A stretch of 44,221 bases of DNA, taken from contig DAPQ01000012.1 of NCBI GenBank assembly GCA_002502175.1, positions 1 through 44,221 on the forward strand, written 5' to 3'. The translations under genes and the position numbers were made by a program. Numbering within the stretch: the first letter of the stretch is position 1; every line of letters begins with the position of its first letter. Below are positions 1-6,842 of the stretch, one piece after another. The stretch is from Euryarchaeota archaeon UBA19 (GTDB lineage Archaea > Thermoplasmatota > Poseidoniia > Poseidoniales > Thalassarchaeaceae). The notes below the pieces were generated by a model. The model did not search any database and was not told where the DNA came from. It saw only the letters and a list, made by a program, of their open reading frames with translations.

Positions 1-123
1 AGTCTCTCTGATTGTATCAGTTGCCACGACTTTGTCGAACTCCAGAGAGGCTGCAATTCTAGCGCTAAGGGTGGACTTCCCTACTCCACTTGCACCGGTT
101 ATGACCAGCAACCTGCCGACCAT
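1..123 (-). CDS. 2-phosphoglycerate kinase-like P-loop kinase (N-terminus only)
   Basis: The gene starts at an ATG at 123 and runs off the left edge, so only 41 residues are visible. The N-terminus reads MVGRLLVITGASGVGKST, a textbook Walker A P-loop, and continues to a VVATDTIRE segment. A GASGVGKST loop followed about 20 residues later by a (V/I)xxTDxIRE motif is what I know from archaeal 2-phosphoglycerate kinases, which make 2,3-diphosphoglycerate, the precursor of cyclic DPG. Other small P-loop kinases (uridine or adenylate kinase types) cannot be excluded from so little sequence. It lies 10 nt beyond the stop of the co-oriented aldehyde dehydrogenase and may share its transcript. Confidence 0.6.
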   Translation of the reverse strand, partial: MVGRLLVITGASGVGKSTLSARIAASLEFDKVVATDTIRET

Positions 124-133
124 TTGTACACCT

Positions 134-1552
134 CTAGCGCTGTATAGCCTTCACTTCAAGGAATTCTTCTAGGCCATGAATACCGAGTTCACGGCCGTTA
201 CCAGATAGCTTGTAACCACCAAAAGGAGCGCTGATATTGAATGCACCACCATTGATACTTACCTGTCCTGTTCTCATTTTACGAGCAAATTGCAAAGCCC
301 TCTCTTCATCACCAGACCAGACTCCACCAGACAAGCCATACTCTGAATCATTAGCCAGTGCAATTGCTTCTTCCTCTGAATCGTAGGTTGTTATTGAGAG
401 GACAGGACCGAAAATTTCCTCCCGGAAAATAGTCATATTTGGAGATACATCAGCAAATACAGTCGGCTTGACGTAAAATCCTGAATCAAGGCCATCAGGC
501 ATGCCCTCGCCTCCGGCAACTAGCGTTGCACCCTCAGTAATTCCAGAAGCGATGTAGCCGGCTACCGATTCTTGTTGTCTCGCGGAAACCATAGGCCCGC
601 AGCGTATGGATTCATCCATTGGATCGCCTACGGAATAGCGGGCCATTGTTGCAGCGATTACCTCTACCACTTCATCACGAGCAGTTGCCGGAACGATTAG
701 TCGGCTTAGGCTAGAACATTCCTGTCCAGAATTGTTGAAGCAAGCGTATACGGCCATTTTGGCAGCCTTTGCTATGTCGGCATCATCTAGGATTACATTT
801 GCACTCTTTCCACCTAATTCCAGAGTTACTCGCTTTACGGTTGGAGCGGCTGCTTGTGAGACACTCACACCAGCGCCTGTTGAACCGGTGAAACTGACCA
901 TGTCTACCTCTGGGTGCGAAGATAGAGTCTCTCCGATTTCTCTTCCATGCCCTGAGATGAGATTGAAGACACCAGCAGGTAGGCCGATTTCATCGATGAT
1001 ATCTGCCAGAATAAATGCGTTCAGTGGAGCCTCTTTTGACGGCTTGAGAATCATTGTACACCCCGCCGCTAGTGCCGGAGCAACCTTCCCAATAATTTGG
1101 TGGAGAGGGAAATTCCAAGGAGTAATCATACCCACAACTCCAATTGGTTCTTTGACAATTAAGGAATTACGAACTTCTTCTTCCCAATCAAAAGAATCCA
1201 ACATTTTTGCATAAGATCGCGACACAACTCTTGGAGTTCCAACCATAGCCATTCGACTGTAATTGATTGGTGTCCCAACCTCTGCGGTGATTAATTCGGC
1301 GATTTCTTCTCCTCGCTCAGCGATTGCAGCTGAAATCGCATTGAGGTAGCCTTGCCTCTCTTCAATACTCGATTGCGACCAAGAGGGAAATGCAGTACGT
1401 GCCGCAGCTACGGCTTTTTCCACATCATCAGCACTTCCAATCGGCACCGAACCAATGCATTGTTCCGTTGCCGGATTGACTATCTCAATACTACCTTCTC
1501 CACTTGCAGCAACCCACTTTCCGTTGATGTAGATGTTCTCGCGCGCGTGCAT
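134..1552 (-). CDS. NAD(P)-dependent aldehyde dehydrogenase
   Basis: A 472-aa member of the aldehyde dehydrogenase superfamily, which oxidises an aldehyde to an acid with NAD(P)+ in the cytoplasm. Visible landmarks are TPWNFP with the oxyanion Asn at about residue 147, the general base Glu at about 245 in LELGGKSANV, the catalytic Cys at about 279 in NSGQECS, and the late EEIFGPVLSI motif. I place the start at 1552 (MHARENIYINGKW): the open frame extends upstream to 1717, but that extension does not look like the family and overlaps the divergent crotonase gene at 1622. Length and N-terminus then match the usual 470-480 aa. The substrate is unknown. Its position beside acyl-CoA oxidation genes fits oxidation of a ring-opened or chain aldehyde, the role of the PaaZ aldehyde dehydrogenase domain or BoxD, but this is inference. 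Confidence 0.9.
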   Translation of the reverse strand: MHARENIYINGKWVAASGEGSIEIVNPATEQCIGSVPIGSADDVEKAVAAARTAFPSWSQSSIEERQGYLNAISAAIAERGEEIAELITAEVGTPINYSRMAMVGTPRVVSRSYAKMLDSFDWEEEVRNSLIVKEPIGVVGMITPWNFPLHQIIGKVAPALAAGCTMILKPSKEAPLNAFILADIIDEIGLPAGVFNLISGHGREIGETLSSHPEVDMVSFTGSTGAGVSVSQAAAPTVKRVTLELGGKSANVILDDADIAKAAKMAVYACFNNSGQECSSLSRLIVPATARDEVVEVIAATMARYSVGDPMDESIRCGPMVSARQQESVAGYIASGITEGATLVAGGEGMPDGLDSGFYVKPTVFADVSPNMTIFREEIFGPVLSITTYDSEEEAIALANDSEYGLSGGVWSGDEERALQFARKMRTGQVSINGGAFNISAPFGGYKLSGNGRELGIHGLEEFLEVKAIQR

Positions 1553-1621
1553 GTAGTGGGGCGGTACGGCGCGACTTATCACATTCATGCAGTTCAAAAG
1601 TAGAGGCGACACCGCCGTGCC
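1553..1621. promoter_or_regulatory. Divergent promoter region between aldehyde dehydrogenase and PaaG-like gene
   Basis: A 69-bp gap separates two divergently transcribed catabolic genes, so both promoters must lie in or overlap it. I see no strong TATA box. The short spacing suggests shared control. Confidence 0.4.
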
Positions 1622-2422
1622 ATGGGAATTGCAGTGGAACGTCATGATGGTGGAGTTGCTGTTGTAACTCTCTCTGAAGAGGCTGCTAGGAATGCCTTGA
1701 CCCGTACTTTTATGCATGAAATGTCCGGTGTAATGGGTGGTCTACTCGATGATTCTACTTGTAAAGCAATAGTTTTGACTGGAACGGGCCGATTTTTCTG
1801 CACAGGAGCGGATATTGATGAGTTCGCAGACTCAATTGACGATGGTTCAATTGGAAACCTCGTAGATGAATTAACCAGTGTATTACACCCTCTTGAATTA
1901 CGTTTACGCCGTAGTCCAACTGTATTTATTGCAGCAATTAATGGGGCTGCGGCAGGGGGTGGATTAGGTCTCGCTCTTTGTGCTGATTATCGCCTATGTA
2001 TTCCAGAAGCAAGACTTGCAGCGGCCTTCTTTTCACTAGGAATTTCACCAGATGGAGGCTCGACCTGGCTTCTTCCACGCTTGGTTGGATACCAAAGGGC
2101 TCGTCGATTTTTCTTTGATAATGAAGTTTGGACAGGCGAGCAAGCACTTGAATATGGAGCTGTAGATGAATTGGTAAATCCAGATAACCTTCTCGAAAGA
2201 GCCGTTGAGATTGCAACAAAATGGGGTTCTTGGGCAGAGGCAAGTAAACAAGGCACCAAGCAATTACTAGATGCCTCATCGACAACCTTCATGGAGACTC
2301 AACTTGAATTTGAAAAGGCTTTGATTACGGCTGCTTCACTAACTCCTGACTTTGCAGAAGGGGTCTCGGCTTTCCTAGAAAAGAGAGATGCTAGATTTGG
2401 GAAATCGGCTGAGGAAGAATGA
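1622..2422 (+). CDS. Crotonase-fold enoyl-CoA isomerase, PaaG-like
   Basis: A 266-aa crotonase superfamily protein. The oxyanion-hole segments CTGADIDEF and INGAAAGGGLGLALCAD are present. The two glutamates of true enoyl-CoA hydratases are missing: the GGGxE position is Gly (GGGLG) and the xPE position is Phe (AAFFSLG). Instead there is an Asp in SPDGGSTWLLPRLVG, the arrangement I associate with PaaG-type isomerases, which move double bonds or convert ring epoxides to oxepins on CoA thioesters. The C-terminus has the usual FAEGVSAFLEKR signature. The ATG at 1622 starts the conserved part directly. It diverges from the aldehyde dehydrogenase and may be co-transcribed with the SRPBCC gene 28 nt downstream. 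Assignment to the superfamily is firm; the PaaG-like reaction is an inference from residues and context. Confidence 0.88.
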   Translation: MGIAVERHDGGVAVVTLSEEAARNALTRTFMHEMSGVMGGLLDDSTCKAIVLTGTGRFFCTGADIDEFADSIDDGSIGNLVDELTSVLHPLELRLRRSPTVFIAAINGAAAGGGLGLALCADYRLCIPEARLAAAFFSLGISPDGGSTWLLPRLVGYQRARRFFFDNEVWTGEQALEYGAVDELVNPDNLLERAVEIATKWGSWAEASKQGTKQLLDASSTTFMETQLEFEKALITAASLTPDFAEGVSAFLEKRDARFGKSAEEE

Positions 2423-2450
2423 TTTTGAATATTGCAAATAGGGCATTGAA

Positions 2451-2954
2451 ATGAATTATACCTCAATGAAAAAACGGAAATCAGTATCTTACTCAAAAGA
2501 TTTACATTTTCCTATCGATAAAGTTTGGAGTGTTATTTCGGCACCTCAGAATTTACAAAATTGTCATCCTTTTTGTAAAACTAATTCAATAATTGAATGG
2601 GATGATCAGCATCACGATATTCTACTATATCTAAACGGCAGAAAATATTACCGAGAAGTATTGATTTGGAAGCCTATGGAAGGTTATGAATTGATTATCG
2701 GTGAAAAAAATGGCCCAAAATCTTACGTTATATGGGAATTATTTGAGATTGGAAGAAATAGAACAAAACTCAAAATCACGGTATTCCCATATTTATTTGC
2801 AAAAACCTCCAAGTTTTTACCGATTTTTCCTTTTTGGATAAAACCAAGATTGCGTCGTTACCTACACTCCGTAATATCTGGATTTGATTACTATCTTCAG
2901 ACTGGAAAGCCGGTACCTAGGAATTATTTTGGCCACCATCCGTGGTTTTCTTGA
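2451..2954 (+). CDS. SRPBCC (START/polyketide cyclase-like) protein
   Basis: A 167-aa protein with a SRPBCC-type beginning: an N-terminal strand followed by FPIDKVWSVISAPQNLQNCHP, then alternating strands and a long C-terminal helix (about 125-150). Such proteins bind hydrophobic ligands in a deep cavity; the ligand here is unknown. The start is either 2451 or the ATG at 2466 (MKKRKSVSYSKD), which lines up better with the first strand. The gene is visibly more AT-rich and lysine-rich than its neighbours, suggesting a different history. It follows the PaaG-like gene by 28 nt on the same strand and converges with the SemiSWEET gene 6 nt away. Confidence 0.7.
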   Translation: MNYTSMKKRKSVSYSKDLHFPIDKVWSVISAPQNLQNCHPFCKTNSIIEWDDQHHDILLYLNGRKYYREVLIWKPMEGYELIIGEKNGPKSYVIWELFEIGRNRTKLKITVFPYLFAKTSKFLPIFPFWIKPRLRRYLHSVISGFDYYLQTGKPVPRNYFGHHPWFS

Positions 2955-2960
2955 TCCAAT

Positions 2961-3239
2961 TTATTGTAAATTACGAAGTTTAACAACTCCTACAATGATT
3001 GTGATAATACAGCATAATGCAGCGACATTGGCTAGAGTCATCGCCACTGAGCCAATTACAATTCCATAAACCAACCATAGGACAAGTGACGTTGAGACTA
3101 GAGTAAAGGTTGGTAGCGAAATTCCATCATGTTTCTTTTCAGACCATACTCTTTGGATTTGAGGAACCCAAGCAATTACTCCCAGAAATCCAGCAAATAC
3201 TCCGATTACTTCTACCCAGAATGGAATCAAAAACCCCAC
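2961..3239 (-). CDS. SemiSWEET / PQ-loop family transporter
   Basis: A 92-aa membrane protein with three hydrophobic helices (about residues 5-25, 45-65 and 67-88). The first is followed by a PQ-loop motif, AWVPQIQRVWSEKKHDGIS. A single three-helix bundle of this size is the hallmark of prokaryotic SemiSWEETs, which work as homodimers and carry small sugars or related solutes across the membrane. It starts 9 nt after the stop of the 3-hydroxyacyl-CoA dehydrogenase on the same strand and is probably the last gene of that operon. The substrate is not evident. Confidence 0.85.
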   Translation of the reverse strand: MGFLIPFWVEVIGVFAGFLGVIAWVPQIQRVWSEKKHDGISLPTFTLVSTSLVLWLVYGIVIGSVAMTLANVAALCCIITIIVGVVKLRNLQ

Positions 3240-3248
3240 TCCTCTGAA

Positions 3249-4139
3249 TCACGATGGAAGATCCTCTCGTTCGGACTTTTCTCCTTCAGTCCAATCGTAA
3301 ATTCCTCTTCCTGTTTTCTTACCAAGACTTCCTTCTGCAACCAGAGAGTTTAGCAATGGATGAGGGCGATATGAATCATCATCAAATGCATCAGCTAGAC
3401 TATTGAGAATATCTCGTCTTACATCCAAACCGACTAGGTCGGAGAGTTCCAAAGGACCCATAGGGTGTCTGTAACCTAGCCGCATAGCAGTGTCGATGTC
3501 ACTAGCAGATGCTACTCCGTCAGCGAGCATCCTAATTGCTTCATTTCCGAGAACAACTCCCAATCTACTGGTTGCGAATCCTGGTACATCATTGACAAGA
3601 ATAGTTTCTTTTCCCATTGCAAGACCGATTGACTGCGCTGCTGCAATAGTATCTTCCGAACAAGAATCGTGACGAACAATTTCGAGTAGTTTCATTATTG
3701 GAACTGGATTAAAAAAATGCATTCCAATTACTCTTCCAGGACAATTAGTGGACTCTGCAATAGCAGAAATAGGTAGTCCTGATGTATTGGTTGCAAGAAG
3801 AGCGTGCGGGGGTGCCATATCCTCTAATTGACCGAAGATTTGCTGTTTCAATTCCATGTTTTCGGGCACTGCTTCAATAACCAGATCAACGCCGTCAACC
3901 GACTCTTTCAAATCAGTAGATTGACTAATGTTAGCCAACCATTTGGCTTTCTGTTCCTCGGTAGTTTTACCACGAGCGATTCCTTTCTCCCAGAAAGTAA
4001 CAATAGTATTCATTCCCTTTTCTAATCCCTCAGGAAATGCGTCATAGAGTCTAGTTTGCCAACCTGTTTGGGCACAAACCTGAGCAATTCCTGCGCCCAT
4101 CGTACCGGCGCCGATTACGGCGACGGTACGAACATCCAT
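3249..4139 (-). CDS. hbd: 3-hydroxyacyl-CoA (3-hydroxybutyryl-CoA) dehydrogenase
   Basis: A 296-aa NAD-dependent enzyme that oxidises 3-hydroxyacyl-CoA to 3-ketoacyl-CoA in beta-oxidation-type pathways. The N-terminal Rossmann motif is VAVIGAGTMGAGIA. The catalytic His lies in GMHFFNPVPIMKLLEIV, with the partner Glu in the same segment; the substrate Ser/Asn region is TNTSGLPISAIA. The C-terminal domain carries PGFATSRLG and the GYRHPMGPLELSDLVGLDV signature. I use the ATG at 4139 rather than the open-frame start at 4202 because MDVRTVAVIG is the canonical N-terminus and sits 4 nt after the upstream stop. It is a single-domain form, unlike FadB. It lies between the 186-aa protein and SemiSWEET in the box-like cluster. 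Confidence 0.93.
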   Translation of the reverse strand: MDVRTVAVIGAGTMGAGIAQVCAQTGWQTRLYDAFPEGLEKGMNTIVTFWEKGIARGKTTEEQKAKWLANISQSTDLKESVDGVDLVIEAVPENMELKQQIFGQLEDMAPPHALLATNTSGLPISAIAESTNCPGRVIGMHFFNPVPIMKLLEIVRHDSCSEDTIAAAQSIGLAMGKETILVNDVPGFATSRLGVVLGNEAIRMLADGVASASDIDTAMRLGYRHPMGPLELSDLVGLDVRRDILNSLADAFDDDSYRPHPLLNSLVAEGSLGKKTGRGIYDWTEGEKSEREDLPS

Positions 4140-4143
4140 CGAA

Positions 4144-4704
4144 TCACTCCCTGCCGTAGGCTGCAAGTGCTGCTTGGAATAGCCGCTGTCGTGGAACATC
4201 ATGCTCCAAGAAGCAGGTGAATGGTGCTACGTCCTTAAGCAATTCAATCGCTGAGACGTAAGCGCCGTAAATGAATGGGTCAGCAACTTCTGTCGCTGGA
4301 ATATCAATGCCTAACTTTGCTAAGCCTTTGCGAGTATCTTCATCCCAAATTGCATAGGTGTGATGGGTGAAGTGTAGATATGCTGAGAGTCTGCGGATAT
4401 CTGATCTAGCACTTTCTGTGAAGGAGTCGATAAGTAGAGTGTCTGGGTAGCGAATAGCGTACATTGCTAGTTTGACTTCTCGAGTGGTTTCTTCTCTCCA
4501 CTCCCTTTTGCCTATATCCATCCAGTCATCTACCATATCGAGCATATCGTTGGTATATGGTCTGTGAATTCGGTAGAGTAATTCTTCGTATCCCTCAGGG
4601 TTCTGTTTCGATGAGTGGTGGTGCTCATAGAATAGTTCAGTAAGCCTGTCAAAGAATGGCTTACAGCGTTCCTTGTCGAAGGCGAGTAGCGCTAGATGTT
4701 GCAT
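4144..4704 (-). CDS. Unrecognised 186-aa helical protein next to BoxB-like oxygenase
   Basis: I do not recognise this family. The protein is soluble, mostly helical, rich in His, Tyr and Trp, with segments such as FYEHHHSSKQNPEGYEE, HFTHHTYAIWDEDTRKGLAK and DPFIYGAYVSAIELL. The middle segment vaguely recalls the end of HhH-GPD-like folds (a helix, then YxIWD), but I would not call it a glycosylase. The start is the ATG at 4704, 2 nt after the oxygenase stop; an overlapping start at 4740 is open but less likely. Its fixed position between the diiron oxygenase and the 3-hydroxyacyl-CoA dehydrogenase suggests a role in the same pathway, for example as an oxygenase partner. That is inference only. 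Confidence 0.72.
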   Translation of the reverse strand: MQHLALLAFDKERCKPFFDRLTELFYEHHHSSKQNPEGYEELLYRIHRPYTNDMLDMVDDWMDIGKREWREETTREVKLAMYAIRYPDTLLIDSFTESARSDIRRLSAYLHFTHHTYAIWDEDTRKGLAKLGIDIPATEVADPFIYGAYVSAIELLKDVAPFTCFLEHDVPRQRLFQAALAAYGRE

Positions 4705-4706
4705 CT

Positions 4707-5849
4707 TCAGTCGCCCTTCCACTCGCGGTATTGAATCCATTCTTGTTGCATGTAATCATTCATCAGACGGTCTTCGTCTTCATCGGTTGGTAGAACATCT
4801 ACAAGGTAAGCATCCCAATCAGCGTCGCTGCCTTCGAACTTTTCGCCTTCGAGGGTGTATTTCTTTCCTGCATATTTTCCAATTCCACGGTTGAATTTGT
4901 CTGATGGAATTGTCAACTCAGGTTCGCCATCCTTTCGACCCTTTGAGATACGTCGCATCTCATTCCTCAATTCTTGGAAGTAAAGTTCTCGACTTGCCTC
5001 GTTAAGATGAGCTCTATCGGCATCATCCTCCGATTCTCTCTCGTCGTAGCGGCCCTTGATTCCGTATACATAGGCCCACTGGGCACTGCTAGAATCATCA
5101 GTTCCAAACAGGTCTAAACCTGTACTAACCCATTTGTTGATGTATTTCTGCAACAGTGCACATGGAATAACTCCCTGCTTGACGATTCTTCGGAGCCCAT
5201 TTGCTCCAGTTCCTAGATGGAATGATTCCTCCTTTAGCATCGGGCCCATCGATGCGGCCAATGGCTGGAAAGAAGATGTGCTGAGCATCTTTAGTTGGTA
5301 CTTTCCATCGCGGTCGATAAAGTGAGTAAAGCAGAAGAAATCAAGCCAATGGTCGATAGGTGCGTTGAATGAACCGAGGATTCTGGTTCCTTCCTGAGCA
5401 TTTCTTTCTAGCAACTTTGCAGCCTCTCTGACACCATGTTCTCCAAAGTATGTACAAAGAAGATATGCCATTTGCCAACCGTGCCTTTGCTCTTCGCACA
5501 TAATTCGCAGAGCACTCTTTTTGTCGTACTCTGTTGGGGCTGTAGCCAGTAGGTGGTTTTGCTGCTCAACGCTAGCAAACTCAGTATCTCCCTGAACACT
5601 AACCATAGAGATAATCGCATCTCTGATGTTTTGTTGAGGGATTTGCATTCTTCTTTGCCACTTTGGCATTCCTTCAAAATCTCCAAATTCGATGCTGTTT
5701 CCGGCGGTGTCCCAATCGAATTTGATATCGAATCTGTAGTCGCCCAACCAGGATGGGTCGAAGCCGATTCGAGTCTGCCATTCTTGGAAATCGCTAATCC
5801 AGGCTTCAAAATTTGGAGAGTAGTCCTGAACAATCTCTGTCTCGCTCAT
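4707..5849 (-). CDS. boxB-like: BoxB-type diiron CoA-thioester oxygenase (PaaA/PaaC family)
   Basis: A 380-aa ferritin-like diiron protein resembling BoxB, the oxygenase of benzoyl-CoA 2,3-epoxidase, and more distantly PaaA. The family hallmarks are clear: SVQGDTEFASVEQQ, then EEQRHGWQMAYLL, WLDFFCFTHFIDRDGK, SMGPMLKEESFHLGTG and ALLQKYINKW. Likely metal ligands are Glu90, Glu120, His123, Asp179 or Asp181, Glu208 and His211, with the ExxH spacings preserved. Known BoxB enzymes are nearer 470 aa, so this one is shorter. The start at 5849 (MSETEIVQDY) follows a 17-bp dyad and a TATA-like TGATATAC. No BoxA reductase or BoxC lyase is visible nearby. Substrate could be benzoyl-CoA or another unsaturated acyl-CoA. 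Confidence 0.88.
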   Translation of the reverse strand: MSETEIVQDYSPNFEAWISDFQEWQTRIGFDPSWLGDYRFDIKFDWDTAGNSIEFGDFEGMPKWQRRMQIPQQNIRDAIISMVSVQGDTEFASVEQQNHLLATAPTEYDKKSALRIMCEEQRHGWQMAYLLCTYFGEHGVREAAKLLERNAQEGTRILGSFNAPIDHWLDFFCFTHFIDRDGKYQLKMLSTSSFQPLAASMGPMLKEESFHLGTGANGLRRIVKQGVIPCALLQKYINKWVSTGLDLFGTDDSSSAQWAYVYGIKGRYDERESEDDADRAHLNEASRELYFQELRNEMRRISKGRKDGEPELTIPSDKFNRGIGKYAGKKYTLEGEKFEGSDADWDAYLVDVLPTDEDEDRLMNDYMQQEWIQYREWKGD

Positions 5850-5888
5850 GTCTAAGCCCAAAGGCAACCCGTATATCAATGACTGCTT

Positions 5889-5905
5889 CTAAGACGTAGT
5901 CTTAG
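5889..5905. repeat. Perfect dyad D1 (7+3+7) upstream of the BoxB-like gene
   Basis: CTAAGAC-GTA-GTCTTAG lies between the enoyl-CoA hydratase stop (5921) and the BoxB-like start (5849). It has no T-run on its 3' side in the direction of transcription and precedes a TATA-like element for the oxygenase gene. It belongs to a family of dyads with a C-NNN-G centre in this window. Confidence 0.6.
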
Positions 5906-5920
5906 TTTGTGGAAAAATGC

Positions 5921-6778
5921 TTACTTTCCTTCGAAGCGAGGGGTTCGGCGGTCAACGTAAGCCGCGATTCCTTCCTTCGCATCATCACTGTTGAAGAGGG
6001 CTGCTTGCAGCTCTCTCTCAAGTGCGAGATGGTATTCGAAAGGCATTTCAGGTCCAGATTGAACCGAGCGCTTGATGTTTCCAACAGCCAATGTAGCTTT
6101 GTATGGCAGGGTAAACTGTCCGGCGTAGTCCAAGACATCTTGGCGAAATTCGTCAAGAGAACCATCCCACACATCGTTGATGAGATCCATTTCTTTTGCC
6201 TTCTCAAAGGCCATTAACTCTCCACTGACCATGTATTCGAGGGCTCTTGATTTGCCTATGATTCGTGATAGTCGGGCTGTACCTCCAGTACCGGCTAGAA
6301 CACCGAGGTTGATTTCAGGAAGTCCACACTTTCCTGAGTCCTTCCTTGCGATTCTAATATCGCAAGCCATTGCAATCTCTAATCCTCCACCAACGGCGTG
6401 ACCATTAATTGCACAAATTACTAACTTAGGAGTCTGTTCAAGCCGGCTTAATGTCTCATTTGCATGGAGACAGAAATTGTACTTGAATCCAGGAGTGACC
6501 GAATTTAGCATTTGAATTGAAGCTCCTGCAGAGAAGAACTTGTGTCCATGACCAGTGATTAGAATCACACTAACATCATCATTGAATCGAGCTTTGACAA
6601 CCGCCGTGTCAATATCTCTCATCATTTCATGAGTGTAGGTGTTAGGCCCAACCTCGTCGCCTTCTAGAGGAGCACCAGCAGAATTGGATGCAAGTTCGAT
6701 GATCGCAATACCGTTGTCAGTTACTCCGTAATTCACTAGGCTGTTGGGCATTGGCTCTAGGTCTGGCCATGAAGTCAT
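5921..6778 (-). CDS. Enoyl-CoA hydratase (crotonase family)
   Basis: A 285-aa crotonase-fold protein with both catalytic glutamates of hydratases: Glu in GHAVGGGLEIAMACD and Glu in GLPEINLGVLAGTGG. The first oxyanion segment is KFFSAGASIQML, and the C-terminus ends in DAKEGIAAYVDRRTPRF. It should add water to a 2-enoyl-CoA, giving the substrate of the neighbouring 3-hydroxyacyl-CoA dehydrogenase. BoxC, the ring-opening lyase of the box pathway, is also a crotonase but about twice as long, so this is not a standard BoxC. The ATG at 6778 fits a promoter region with a dyad; the open frame continues to 6811, and a third ATG near 6751 is possible. It is followed downstream by the BoxB-like gene after 71 nt. 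Confidence 0.9.
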   Translation of the reverse strand: MTSWPDLEPMPNSLVNYGVTDNGIAIIELASNSAGAPLEGDEVGPNTYTHEMMRDIDTAVVKARFNDDVSVILITGHGHKFFSAGASIQMLNSVTPGFKYNFCLHANETLSRLEQTPKLVICAINGHAVGGGLEIAMACDIRIARKDSGKCGLPEINLGVLAGTGGTARLSRIIGKSRALEYMVSGELMAFEKAKEMDLINDVWDGSLDEFRQDVLDYAGQFTLPYKATLAVGNIKRSVQSGPEMPFEYHLALERELQAALFNSDDAKEGIAAYVDRRTPRFEGK

Positions 6779-6784
6779 AACAAG

Positions 6785-6799
6785 CCGACCGTAGGTCGG
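6785..6799. repeat. Perfect dyad D2 (6+3+6) in the 5' region of the enoyl-CoA hydratase
   Basis: CCGACC-GTA-GGTCGG lies 6 nt upstream of the chosen start codon at 6778 and 43 nt past the stop of the FAD oxidoreductase. On the minus strand it follows a TATA-like AATTATGTAAA, so it would fall in the 5' leader or at the transcription start. Confidence 0.55.
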
Positions 6800-6842
6800 G
6801 ATATGAATCAAACGGGTGTTTGAAGTTTACATAATTGAACAC

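Noticed and set aside
1352..1603. Short plus-strand frame opposite the aldehyde dehydrogenase
   Set aside because: It is the antisense of a well-conserved gene, with no family likeness and no promoter.
1553..1717. N-terminal extension of the aldehyde dehydrogenase
   Set aside because: The extension overlaps the divergent PaaG-like gene, is unlike the family and adds 55 residues before a canonical N-terminus.
5921..6778. BoxC lyase
   Set aside because: BoxC is about 550 aa with two crotonase-like halves; this protein is 285 aa with a standard hydratase active site.
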